64,000 nucleotides of DNA from Methylocaldum sp002005105 (GTDB lineage: Bacteria; Pseudomonadota; Gammaproteobacteria; Methylococcales; Methylococcaceae): the NCBI RefSeq assembly GCF_051027545.1, contig NZ_CP194902.1, forward strand, positions 4,960,001-5,024,000, in the 5' to 3' direction. The position numbers and the translations under genes were made by a program. The notes beneath the pieces are model-generated. The model was given only the letters and a program-made list of their open reading frames with translations. It did not search any database and was not told where the DNA came from. Positions within the stretch are counted from its first letter, which is position 1. Each line of letters opens with the position of its first letter. This document shows, piece after piece, positions 36,554 through 45,882 of this stretch.

Positions 36554-38758
36554 ATGCTCGAAGTCCACAAATTCGAATACTCTAGCAACACGAACATGCC
36601 CCCTGCCTTGAGCGCCTCTGATGCACAGGAATTGCGCCGCCTGATTCCACTGAATACGCTCTCGGATAGCCGATTCGAGCAGCTCTGCTCACAGATCCGA
36701 ATCGATGAGGCGCCGAAAGGCTCCATTCTCTTTCGACAAGGAGAAACGAAGAACGAGTTCGTGTACCTGTTGAGCGGCACGATATCGCTGCAGGCAGGGG
36801 GAGTCGAAATGGATTCGATCAGTGGCGGCACGGATACGGCCCGATTCGCCCTGGCCCACCAGATTCCGCGCAAAGTTTCGGCTGTTGCGAACGATACCGT
36901 CAGATACGTCAGGATCAAGCCGGAAATCATAAACCAACAGGAGGAACTCAACCGAGACGTGCCTACGTACAAGGTCAGCGACATTCCGGAGGAACCCACG
37001 CGCGACTGGATGACAGCGCTGCTCAAGTCGCCGCTCTTTCAGCGCCTGTCTCCGGCGAACATTCAGGCCATTCTTCGCAGTCTCGAAGAAATTGAAGTCA
37101 AAGCGGGCGATGTCATTTGCCGTCAAGGCGACCCCGGCGACTTTTATTACATCATCAAGAAAGGACGCTGCGCCCTAACCCGCAAGCCGTCGCGGCTCGC
37201 CAAAGAGATCAAGCTGGCCACGCTAAAAATCAGCGATACCTTCGGCGAGGATTCCCTCATTTCCGGAGACCCGCGCAATGTGACGGTCACTATGGTGACC
37301 GACGGCATTTTGCTGAGACTGGACAAAGCCAGTTTTATCAAGCTCCTTAAGGAACCGGTGATATCTCATGTCGACTTCGAAACCGCCCAAAGAATGGCCA
37401 GTCGCGATGCGGTATGGCTGGATGTCCGAGCGCCGGATGTCTACGAGCAGGGCCGCTTGCCGGGAAGCCTTAATATTCCGTTCTTTTCACTGCGGGTGAT
37501 GCTTCCCACCCTGAACCGGCAAGGCAAATACCTTTTGGTTTGCGAAGACGGACGGCTCAGCGAGGCTTCCGCTTTCCTGCTAATTCGGTACGGCTTCGAG
37601 GCTCACGTGCTGGCCGGCGGTATCGGCAACGTGCCACGGGATCACTTGGTCGTCGAAGCGACAAAATGGTCTCCCTCCCGCTCGTCGACCGCCCCAACGT
37701 ACTCGGCATCTCAGCCGGGGCAGTCCGATTTGACAACATTCGAAATGGACACTGACATCGCCCAGGATTCAACTCGACAAGAAGGGCTATTGTCCGGTCT
37801 GTATGAGACGGCGGACTACGAAGGCGGCCGAACCGAAGATTCGGAAGAAACCCGAACCACTCTCGATACTGCCCCGCTTGCGGAGCCAGCGTCTCGGGAG
37901 AGCGAATCGCTCGGTCCAATTTCTTCAATGGACCATGCACCGACATTGGATGCGCTACTCTCCTCTGAGCGGAAGAAAAGCCGGGATTCGGAAGACCAGT
38001 CGGCCGCATTGCAGCGCCGGCTGCGGGAACTCGAAGCAACAATACAAGAAAGTCTTTTACGGGAACGGGATCTCGCCGAGCGTTTGGCGGCATCCGAAAA
38101 CACGGCCGCAGAAGCGGTTTCTCGAACCCATGCGTTGGAAAAGCAGTTGACCAAAGCCGGCGATATTGTTTCGTCTGTCGCATCCGTCACAGAAAAGTAT
38201 CAGCAGGCTGAAGAGCGATTGCTAAAGGCCAAGGGAGAGATCGACTCTTTGAAGGCAGAACTCGAAAAGGCTCGCGAACTGGCAAGCGATCGAGAAGCCG
38301 CGCTACTATCCTTGCGCGAAAATTATGAGCTCCTCTTGGCGGAACATGCCAAAAATGCCGGAGCTCGAAACAATCCCGAGTTGGACACCGTGCGCCGCCA
38401 GCATGGCGACGAACTGATGGCGCTGCAAGCCAGACTGCGTGACATGGAGGAGGAAGGCAACCAGCTCAGAGAGGCACTTCAATCGGCCCGGACCCGGCTG
38501 GCCGTTATGGAATCCGCCGCGTCCGCAGCGCAAGCGGGCAATGAGGATCAGAAGAAGAAACTACACTTCGAATTCGCCGTCACATTCCCGGTAACCCTCG
38601 TGATAACGTTGTTGCTGACGGCGCTTGTCTTTGGCGGGCTATTCGGCACGGCATCCGGCCGAAAATTCCTCAGCCGCTTGCTGACGCAAACCAGTCAGGC
38701 ATCCCCCGAGCGTATCCCGCCCAACCCGATGTCCTCCGCGCCGATGCAGGGTTCATAA
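36554..38758 (+). CDS. Tandem cNMP-binding / rhodanese / coiled-coil membrane protein
   Basis: The protein of about 734 residues joins domains rarely seen together. First are two cyclic-nucleotide-binding-like domains: APKGSILFRQGE opens the first, VKAGDVICRQGDPGDFYYI with GEDSLISGDPRN the second. A rhodanese domain follows with the catalytic cysteine in LLVCEDGRLSEASAFLL and an AVWLDVRAPDVYEQG strand, then an acidic linker, a coiled coil of about 200 residues, one transmembrane helix (LVITLLLTALVFGGLFG) and a short tail. It should be a membrane-anchored cytoplasmic sensor. The first cNMP domain lacks parts of the phosphate-binding cassette, so it may not bind ligand. Start uncertain: the ATG at 36554 is preferred to a TTG at 36422; another ATG is at 36596. 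The last six bases overlap the convergent rlmI. Confidence 0.78.
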   Translation: MLEVHKFEYSSNTNMPPALSASDAQELRRLIPLNTLSDSRFEQLCSQIRIDEAPKGSILFRQGETKNEFVYLLSGTISLQAGGVEMDSISGGTDTARFALAHQIPRKVSAVANDTVRYVRIKPEIINQQEELNRDVPTYKVSDIPEEPTRDWMTALLKSPLFQRLSPANIQAILRSLEEIEVKAGDVICRQGDPGDFYYIIKKGRCALTRKPSRLAKEIKLATLKISDTFGEDSLISGDPRNVTVTMVTDGILLRLDKASFIKLLKEPVISHVDFETAQRMASRDAVWLDVRAPDVYEQGRLPGSLNIPFFSLRVMLPTLNRQGKYLLVCEDGRLSEASAFLLIRYGFEAHVLAGGIGNVPRDHLVVEATKWSPSRSSTAPTYSASQPGQSDLTTFEMDTDIAQDSTRQEGLLSGLYETADYEGGRTEDSEETRTTLDTAPLAEPASRESESLGPISSMDHAPTLDALLSSERKKSRDSEDQSAALQRRLRELEATIQESLLRERDLAERLAASENTAAEAVSRTHALEKQLTKAGDIVSSVASVTEKYQQAEERLLKAKGEIDSLKAELEKARELASDREAALLSLRENYELLLAEHAKNAGARNNPELDTVRRQHGDELMALQARLRDMEEEGNQLREALQSARTRLAVMESAASAAQAGNEDQKKKLHFEFAVTFPVTLVITLLLTALVFGGLFGTASGRKFLSRLLTQTSQASPERIPPNPMSSAPMQGS

Positions 38759-39952
38759 GCTCTCGCCGATATGGCAGAAAAAGGTTTTCAGATATTCGGT
38801 CTCTGGAATCGCGGGATGCACGGGATGATCGGGCGCCTGTCCACCGCGCCCGAAGAAGACCAGATGGCGATCCAAACTTCTCGCCGTCGCCCGCAAAAGA
38901 TCGTGCAGAGTCTCCCGCTGCAAGTGAAATGAACAGGATGCGGATACCAGTATGCCGCCCGGAGCCAATACCTGGATCGCGCCTTGATTCAGCCGCCGGT
39001 ACGCTTCTACGCCTTGGCCGACATCTTTCTTGCGCTTGATCAGAGCCGGAGGGTCGAGCACGATCACGTCGTAGCGCAGCCGTTCCTCCCTTGCCCGCTT
39101 CAGAAATTCGAACACATCGTCCTTGACGAACTGCATTTTCTCCATAACACCATTGAGCCGGCTGTTCTCGGCCGCCAAGGCCAAAGCGGCCTCCGAGCCG
39201 TCCACGCAGTCGACCCTTCCCGCTCCGGCGAGCGCCGCCTGTACGCCCCACGCCCCGCTGTATGAAAAAAGGTCCAGTACGCGCAGACCGCGTGAAAGCT
39301 TCGCCAACACGGCCCGGCTCTCGCGATGATCGAAAAACCAACCGGTTTTTTGGCCGCCGACCGGATCAACCTGAAATCGTGCGCCGTTTTCTTCGATTTC
39401 GATTGCCTCCTCCAGAGCACCTTTGACGATGCGCGTGTAAGTCTCGAGTCCTTCCAAGGCTCTGAGGCTGGACGTGTTTTTCAAGACAATGGCGCTCGGG
39501 CCGAACAAAGCCTCGATCGCAGCCGCCAGAGGTTCCTGAAGCTTCTCCATGCCGGCCGTATTCGTCTGAATGACGAACACATCGCCGAAACGATCGACCA
39601 CCGCCCCGGGGATCCCGTCGCTTTCGCCGTATACCAGCCGGTAAAAAGGCTTGGAAAACACCCGTTCTCGTAATTGCAGGGCGCGCTTCAAGCGCTGTTC
39701 AAAGAAGGCCTGATCGATCTCCGCGTGCACGTCCCGAGTCAAAAGACGGGCGCATATCAGCGACGCCGGGTTGACGTAGGCGATGCCCAAGACTTGCCCG
39801 CGTGAACTCTCCACGATAGCCAAATCACCCGCCCCGAAAATCTTGAGCGGCGTCGCCGAGATATCCACCTCGTTGCTAAAAATCCACGAATGGCCCCCGC
39901 GCAGGCGTCGTTCTTCATTTTTCTTGAGGCGTATCGAAGGTAACTGGCTCAT
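38753..39952 (-). CDS. rlmI: 23S rRNA (cytosine1962-C5)-methyltransferase
   Basis: The protein of 399 residues has an N-terminal PUA domain (RLKKNEERRLRGGHSWIFSNEVD), a middle domain ending in KTGWFFDHRE, and a Rossmann methyltransferase with LDLFSYSGAWGVQA as SAM site and the VLDPPALIKRKK and SASCSFH motifs. These are the RlmI hallmarks; the enzyme methylates C1962 of 23S rRNA. The ATG at 39952 (MSQLPSIRLKKNEE) matches the family N-terminus; in-frame ATGs at 39985 and 40003 would add a hydrophobic stretch. It is divergent from hslV. Confidence 0.9.
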   Translation of the reverse strand: MSQLPSIRLKKNEERRLRGGHSWIFSNEVDISATPLKIFGAGDLAIVESSRGQVLGIAYVNPASLICARLLTRDVHAEIDQAFFEQRLKRALQLRERVFSKPFYRLVYGESDGIPGAVVDRFGDVFVIQTNTAGMEKLQEPLAAAIEALFGPSAIVLKNTSSLRALEGLETYTRIVKGALEEAIEIEENGARFQVDPVGGQKTGWFFDHRESRAVLAKLSRGLRVLDLFSYSGAWGVQAALAGAGRVDCVDGSEAALALAAENSRLNGVMEKMQFVKDDVFEFLKRAREERLRYDVIVLDPPALIKRKKDVGQGVEAYRRLNQGAIQVLAPGGILVSASCSFHLQRETLHDLLRATARSLDRHLVFFGRGGQAPDHPVHPAIPETEYLKTFFCHIGESL

Positions 39953-40100
39953 AACTGTCGCTGAAAATAAAAAATAGTTCGCCATTATCTCGCACGATTC
40001 CATCCTTTGCAGAATCTAAAAAACCGAGCGCCCGCTTCGGCCGGCGGCCGCGGCGAGCCGGATGGTGTACAATGGCGGTTTTCTCTACGCAGGCAATTTT

Positions 40101-40660
40101 GTGGAACAGTTTCACGGCACTACCATCGTGTCCGTCCGCCGCGGCGACAAAGTGGTCATCGGCGGCGACGGCCAGGTGACTATGGGCAACACCGTCATGA
40201 AAGGCAATGCCCGCAAGGTCCGCCGGCTCTATCACGGCCGCGTGCTCGCGGGTTTTGCCGGCGCAACCGCCGATGCGTTCACCTTATTCGAGCGCTTCGA
40301 AGGCCAATTGGAAAAGCAGCGCGGCAACCTGACCAAAGCGGCAGTCGAATTGGTGAAGGACTGGCGCACCGACCGAATGCTGCGCCGGCTGGAAGCCTTG
40401 CTTGCCGTCGCCGATTCGAAAGCATCCTTGATCATTTCCGGCAACGGCGACGTCATCGAACCGGAAAACGGCCTCATCGCGATCGGGTCCGGAGGGCCCT
40501 TCGCCCAGGCAGCCGCCCGCGCACTGTTGGAAAATACCGAATTGGGCGCTGTCGACATCGTCGAAAAGTCGCTGCAAATTGCCGCCGATATCTGCATTTA
40601 TACCAACCGCAATCTGGTTATCGAAGAACTGGACATGCAACGGGAACTGCACGAACACCC

Positions 40661-40664
<4 letters not shown>
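40101..40664 (+). CDS. hslV: ATP-dependent protease subunit HslV
   Basis: This is the peptidase of the HslUV (ClpQY) protease. The catalytic threonine is the first of the pair in FHGTTIVSVRRGD, exposed after removal of a short propeptide. The GGDGQVTMGNTVMKGNARKVRRL block is nearly invariant in the family. The GTG at 40101 gives a 187-residue precursor (VEQFHGTT) in keeping with other proteobacteria; an in-frame GTG-like start at 40062 would add 13 unlikely residues. Its stop overlaps the hslU start as ATGA, so the two subunits are translationally coupled. Heat-shock control is typical, but I did not find a clear sigma-32 site. Confidence 0.94.
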
Positions 40665-41986
<1,322 letters not shown>

Positions 41987-42000
41987 CCGGCAGTCCCGCC

Positions 42001-42378
42001 ATGGCTGCGCCCCTGCCCACCGATATCAAGCTCCATCAAAAGTCGCGGGTTCTCGAAATCGCGTTCGAGGACGGTTCCCGCTTCGAGCTGTCCTGCGAAT
42101 ATCTGCGGGTTTATTCGCCGTCCGCCGAGGTTCGCGGCCACGGCCCGGGCCAGGAGATTCTCCAGCTCGGAAAAGAGGACGTCACCATCACGGCGATCCG
42201 GCCGGTGGGCAATTACGCCATCGCACCCAGCTTCAGCGACGGCCACGACTCCGGGATCTACACTTGGGAGATGCTGTACAATCTGGGCCTGCATCAGACG
42301 GAACTCTGGAACGAGTATTTGAAAAAACTGGAGCGAGAGGGATACGAACGTCGAACCGAGGCGCTTCGGAGCCGATAA
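42001..42378 (+). CDS. DUF971 domain protein
   Basis: The 125-residue protein carries the DUF971 domain related to the N-terminus of gamma-butyrobetaine hydroxylase: LEIAFEDGSRFELSCEYLRVYSPSAEV, then VGNYAIAPSFSDGHDSGIYTWEMLYNLG. The family is small and of unknown function, sometimes linked to iron-sulfur handling. It stands between hslU (14 bp away) and ubiE, its usual place in gammaproteobacteria, which supports the call but not a reaction. Confidence 0.9.
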   Translation: MAAPLPTDIKLHQKSRVLEIAFEDGSRFELSCEYLRVYSPSAEVRGHGPGQEILQLGKEDVTITAIRPVGNYAIAPSFSDGHDSGIYTWEMLYNLGLHQTELWNEYLKKLEREGYERRTEALRSR

Positions 42379-42390
42379 AGGCGCCGAGAA

Positions 42391-42407
42391 GGTGATTTAG
42401 ATCACGT
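42391..42407. promoter_or_regulatory. Candidate CRP-family binding site upstream of ubiE
   Basis: GGTGATTTAGATCACGT is close to the CRP consensus TGTGATCTAGATCACA, with a central GTGA-N6-TCAC palindrome. It is 77 bp before the ubiE ATG, and a TATAAG element follows at about 42426. A Vfr/CRP-type or related regulator could act here. This rests on one motif match only. Confidence 0.4.
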
Positions 42408-42483
42408 CCCGATCCACGCTGAAGTATAAGATCAACACATATCTCGCCAGGCGATCATCAAGAAACCATCCGGCCACTTACGA

Positions 42484-43233
42484 ATGAACGATCAAAAAAC
42501 CACCCACTTCGGCTTCCGTGAGGTTCCCGCGAACGAAAAGGCCAGAATGGTCAAGGCCGTATTCGACTCGGTCGCGGGCAAGTACGACGTCATGAACGAT
42601 CTCATGTCTTTGGGCATTCACCGGATTTGGAAACGGATCGCCCTGCAGCTGAGCCACGTGCGCTCCGGCGAAAAGGTTCTGGATCTTGCAGGCGGCACCG
42701 GAGACATGACGTCTCTCTTCCAGAAACGGGTTGGTCCGAACGGCCGTGTCGTTCTCTCCGACATCAATGCCGAGATGTTGAAGCGCGGCCGCGACCGGCT
42801 GATCGACGAGGGCGTGGTCGACAACGTCAGCTATGCGCAGATCGACGCCGAAAAGCTGCCGTTCCCGGACAATCATTTCGATTGCGTCTGCATCGCGTTC
42901 GGTCTACGCAACGTAACCCACAAGGAGGTCGCGCTTCGCTCGATTCACCGCGTCTTGAAGCCGGGCGGGCGGGCGATCATCCTGGAATTCTCCGAAGCGC
43001 AGGGGGATCTGTTCAAAAAGGTCTACGATCTCTACTCGTTCAAGGTCCTGCCGATGCTCGGCAAATTCATTGCCAACGATGCCGAAAGCTACAAATATCT
43101 GGCCGAGTCCATCCGGATGCATCCCAACCAGGAAAAGCTCAAGCAGCTGATGCTCGAAGCCGGTTTTGAACGTTGTGAATACTTCAACCTGACCCACGGC
43201 GTCGTCGCCGTCCACCGGGGCTATAAGGTCTGA
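42484..43233 (+). CDS. ubiE: Ubiquinone/menaquinone biosynthesis C-methyltransferase UbiE
   Basis: The 249-residue SAM methyltransferase has HFGFREVPANEKARMVKAVF at its start, the SAM motif VLDLAGGTGDMT near residue 62, the acceptor FGLRNVTHKEVALRS block and the C-terminal HGVVAVHRGYKV. It adds the C-5 methyl group (2-polyprenyl-6-methoxybenzoquinol step) in ubiquinone synthesis. ubiJ begins six bases after its stop, then ubiB, forming the conserved ubiEJB operon. With ubiC and ubiA at 54179-55644, five ubiquinone genes lie in the window. Confidence 0.97.
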   Translation: MNDQKTTHFGFREVPANEKARMVKAVFDSVAGKYDVMNDLMSLGIHRIWKRIALQLSHVRSGEKVLDLAGGTGDMTSLFQKRVGPNGRVVLSDINAEMLKRGRDRLIDEGVVDNVSYAQIDAEKLPFPDNHFDCVCIAFGLRNVTHKEVALRSIHRVLKPGGRAIILEFSEAQGDLFKKVYDLYSFKVLPMLGKFIANDAESYKYLAESIRMHPNQEKLKQLMLEAGFERCEYFNLTHGVVAVHRGYKV

Positions 43234-43238
43234 CCGTG

Positions 43239-43892
43239 ATGGCTCGTCATCCGGTGTTGGCCGGTATTCTTGCCGAAGCGCTGGAGCGTGCGGTCGCGCA
43301 CTATTTGAGCCTGGATTCAGGCAACAGAGAACTACTGGCCCCGATCGCGGGCAAAGTCATCGAGCTTCGACTGCATCCGTTCGAGCTGTCGATTTATTTC
43401 TGCCCGACCGATTCGGACGTACAAATTCTCGGCGATTTCGGCGGCCGGCCGGACGTTACTCTGGCCGGTTCGATTCCGGCCTTTGCCAAGCTCAGGTTCG
43501 GCGAACCGGCCAGGCAACTCCTCTCTTCCGGCGACATCGAAATCGACGGCGACATGGACACGGCGCGCCGCTTCCAGGCGCTGTTCGAGAAGCTGGACGT
43601 CGACTGGGAGGCCCACCTTGCCCAATATACCGGCCGGGCCTTCGCCTCCGCCTGCTTCGACCTTGTTCGCTCGGGGCTCGGTTGGACCAAAGATTCCCTG
43701 AACACCTTAAGACTCGATCTTGCTGAATATTGGCAGGAAGAAAGCCGGGAATTGCCGGCGCAATTCGAGGCTGACGCCTTTTACGCCGAAGTCGACCGGC
43801 TTCGCGCCGATTTCGACCGCCTCAAAGCCCGGATAGAGCGGCTTCGGTGCTCGCTGCCGTCTGATTCCTCGTCTTCCGAATCCGCTGCCTAG
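43239..43892 (+). CDS. ubiJ: Ubiquinone biosynthesis accessory factor UbiJ
   Basis: The 217-residue protein has an SCP2 lipid-binding domain (residues about 15-115: PFELSIYFCPTD, PDVTLAGSIPAFAKL, SGDIEIDGDMDTAR) and a C-terminal coiled coil (AEVDRLRADFDRLKARIERL). UbiJ organises the soluble Ubi complex and binds the polyprenyl chain. A GTG immediately precedes the chosen ATG. It lies between ubiE and ubiB as in E. coli and Pseudomonas. Confidence 0.92.
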   Translation: MARHPVLAGILAEALERAVAHYLSLDSGNRELLAPIAGKVIELRLHPFELSIYFCPTDSDVQILGDFGGRPDVTLAGSIPAFAKLRFGEPARQLLSSGDIEIDGDMDTARRFQALFEKLDVDWEAHLAQYTGRAFASACFDLVRSGLGWTKDSLNTLRLDLAEYWQEESRELPAQFEADAFYAEVDRLRADFDRLKARIERLRCSLPSDSSSSESAA

Positions 43893-43905
43893 GAACATCT
43901 CGCCC

Positions 43906-45528
43906 GTGATTCGACCGAAACAGATCCGGCGTTTGCTGCACATTCAACGCGTGCTGGTGCGTCACGGCCTGGACGAATTGGTGCTGGCCACTCACCTGTT
44001 TCGGCCGATCCGCTTTGTCGGCACCCTTTCCCCGAACTATTGGCTGGGCGCCAAAGACGAACCGCGCGGCGTTCGGATCCGCCGAACGTTGGAAGACTTG
44101 GGTCCCATTTTCGTCAAATTCGGCCAAACCCTGTCCACCCGCCGGGATCTCCTGCCGGACGACATCGCCGAAGAATTGATCAAGCTTCAGGACCGCGTGC
44201 CGGCTTTCCCCGGCAGCGATGCCAAAGCCATCGTCGAGCAGGCATTGGGACAGCCGGTCAGCCTGGTTTTCGCCGAATTCGAAGAGACGCCGCTCGCTTC
44301 GGCCTCGGTGGCGCAGGTACACGCCGCGCGGCTGCACGACGGTCAGGATGTAGTGGTCAAGGTGCTTAGACCCGGCATCGAAAAGCAGATCCGCTCGGAC
44401 ATCGCCTTGCTGTACGAGTTGGCTCGGCTCGCGCAGCGCTTCTGGAGCGACGCCAAGCGTCTTCGGCCGATCGAGGTCGTCGCCGAATTCGAAAAGACCA
44501 TTCTGGACGAACTCGATCTGGTCCGTGAAGCGGCCAATGCCGCCGAGATGCGGCGCCGTTTCGAGGATTCCGAGATACTTTACATTCCCAAGGTCTATTG
44601 GCCGTACACGCGGCGGCAGGTCTTGGTCATGGAACGCATATCGGGCATTCCGGTCGGCGACGTGGAAACCTTGAAACGCGAAGGCGTCGATTTCAAGCTT
44701 CTGGCGGAACGAGGAGTGGAAATCTTCTTCACGCAGGTGCTGCGGGACAGCTTCTTCCATGCCGACATGCACCCCGGCAATATCTTCGTCACGCCGCCCG
44801 CTCAGTACATTGCCGTCGACTTCGGCATCGTTGGGAGCATTTCACGGGAAGACAAGCGTTACGTCGCCGAAAATCTTCTGGCCTTTTTCAACCGCGACTA
44901 CCGCCGTGTCGCGGAGATGCATATCGAATCGGGATGGATTCCCAAAACCACCCGCGTCGAGGAATTCGAGTCCGCCGTACGCGCCGTGAGCGAACCGATC
45001 TTCGAAAAACCGTTAAAGGACATCTCCTACGGCCACTTGTTGTTGCGGCTGTTCCAGGTGGCCCGCCGCTTCGATATGGAAGTGCAGCCGCAACTGGTGC
45101 TGCTCCAAAAAACCCTGCTGAATATCGAAGGACTCGGGCGCGACCTCTATCCGGACCTCGATCTTTGGCAGACCGCCAAACCATTTCTGGAACGTTGGTT
45201 CAAGGACGAAATGGGACCCAAAGCCGGCCTGAGAAAAATCCAGTCGCAGCTTCCGGAATGGGCGGGAAGCTGGCCCGAGATGCCCATGCTGATCCATCGG
45301 ATGCTGGAAAACGCGGCAACCGGAAAGCTGACGGTGACTTTCAAGTCGCGGGAACTCGAACAGATCCATCGGGAAATCACCCAGAACCGGCGGCGCACGC
45401 TGACCGGAATCACCGGCGGCGCCCTTGTCATCAGCGCGGCCGTCCTGTCCGGCTCCGCCGCCTCGCTGACCGTCGCCGGAATAGCCGGCGCTTTGGGCGT
45501 ACTCCTTCTCGTCGGCGCCTGGCTTTAA
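43906..45528 (+). CDS. ubiB: Ubiquinone biosynthesis ATPase/kinase-like protein UbiB
   Basis: The 540-residue atypical kinase of the ADCK/UbiB family shows the KxGQ motif in FVKFGQTLSTRRD near residue 71, an alanine-rich loop ASASVAQVHAARL in place of a glycine-rich loop, the catalytic segment FFHADMHPGNIF and VDFGIVGSI. Two C-terminal transmembrane helices (ALVISAAVLSGSAASLTVAGI) anchor it to the inner membrane. It uses ATP to help extract quinone intermediates. The start is GTG at 43906, 13 bp after ubiJ. Confidence 0.96.
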   Translation: MIRPKQIRRLLHIQRVLVRHGLDELVLATHLFRPIRFVGTLSPNYWLGAKDEPRGVRIRRTLEDLGPIFVKFGQTLSTRRDLLPDDIAEELIKLQDRVPAFPGSDAKAIVEQALGQPVSLVFAEFEETPLASASVAQVHAARLHDGQDVVVKVLRPGIEKQIRSDIALLYELARLAQRFWSDAKRLRPIEVVAEFEKTILDELDLVREAANAAEMRRRFEDSEILYIPKVYWPYTRRQVLVMERISGIPVGDVETLKREGVDFKLLAERGVEIFFTQVLRDSFFHADMHPGNIFVTPPAQYIAVDFGIVGSISREDKRYVAENLLAFFNRDYRRVAEMHIESGWIPKTTRVEEFESAVRAVSEPIFEKPLKDISYGHLLLRLFQVARRFDMEVQPQLVLLQKTLLNIEGLGRDLYPDLDLWQTAKPFLERWFKDEMGPKAGLRKIQSQLPEWAGSWPEMPMLIHRMLENAATGKLTVTFKSRELEQIHREITQNRRRTLTGITGGALVISAAVLSGSAASLTVAGIAGALGVLLLVGAWL

Positions 45529-45578
45529 CGAACGATTCAGCATGGCGGCGGGTTTGTCGGCCTACGAGCTCTGCGTCA

Positions 45579-45752
45579 CCGAGTAGGTCCGGAATCCTTC
45601 CCAATCGCAAACGGTCGCTTTAGTCGCGACCCTTCCAATCGCAAACGGTTGCCTTAGCCGCAACCCTTCCAATCGCAAACGGTCATCCGGGGAAGGGGCT
45701 GGCCGGCGCTCCCGGCCAGGCCGTTTGCGATTGGAGCGTCGAACCGATCCTT
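45579..45752 (-). repeat. Tandem array of covarying 34-nt hairpin units plus composite element
   Basis: Read on the minus strand, the region contains the same 84-nt block as dnaE2 and then two tandem 34-nt units, each ending GTTTGCGATTGG. Unit stems are GGTTGC/GCAACC (45633-45666) and GGTCGC/GCGACC (45599-45632): the two stem changes compensate each other. The array is flanked on its plus-strand left by GTAGGTCCGGAATCC, a relic of the GTAGGTCGG family. Outside the array, 45529-45882 holds only a presumed promoter and the AAGAAGGAAG ribosome binding site of the next gene. Confidence 0.85.
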
Positions 45753-45882
45753 CCAGGAGCACCGGAGCCGCCCTTCCCGACATTCGCGGGACGGTAAGCG
45801 GACGACTGGATTCGATTTCTTTGTTATGATTTCAGCCATTTTCATCGATTTTCACTTATAACGTATAAGAAGGAAGATCTCC

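Noticed and set aside
45562..45783. 73-codon minus-strand frame sharing a peptide with DnaE2
   Set aside because: The shared peptide is the translation of the shared hairpin repeat, not a conserved protein. There is no start signal or second family member.
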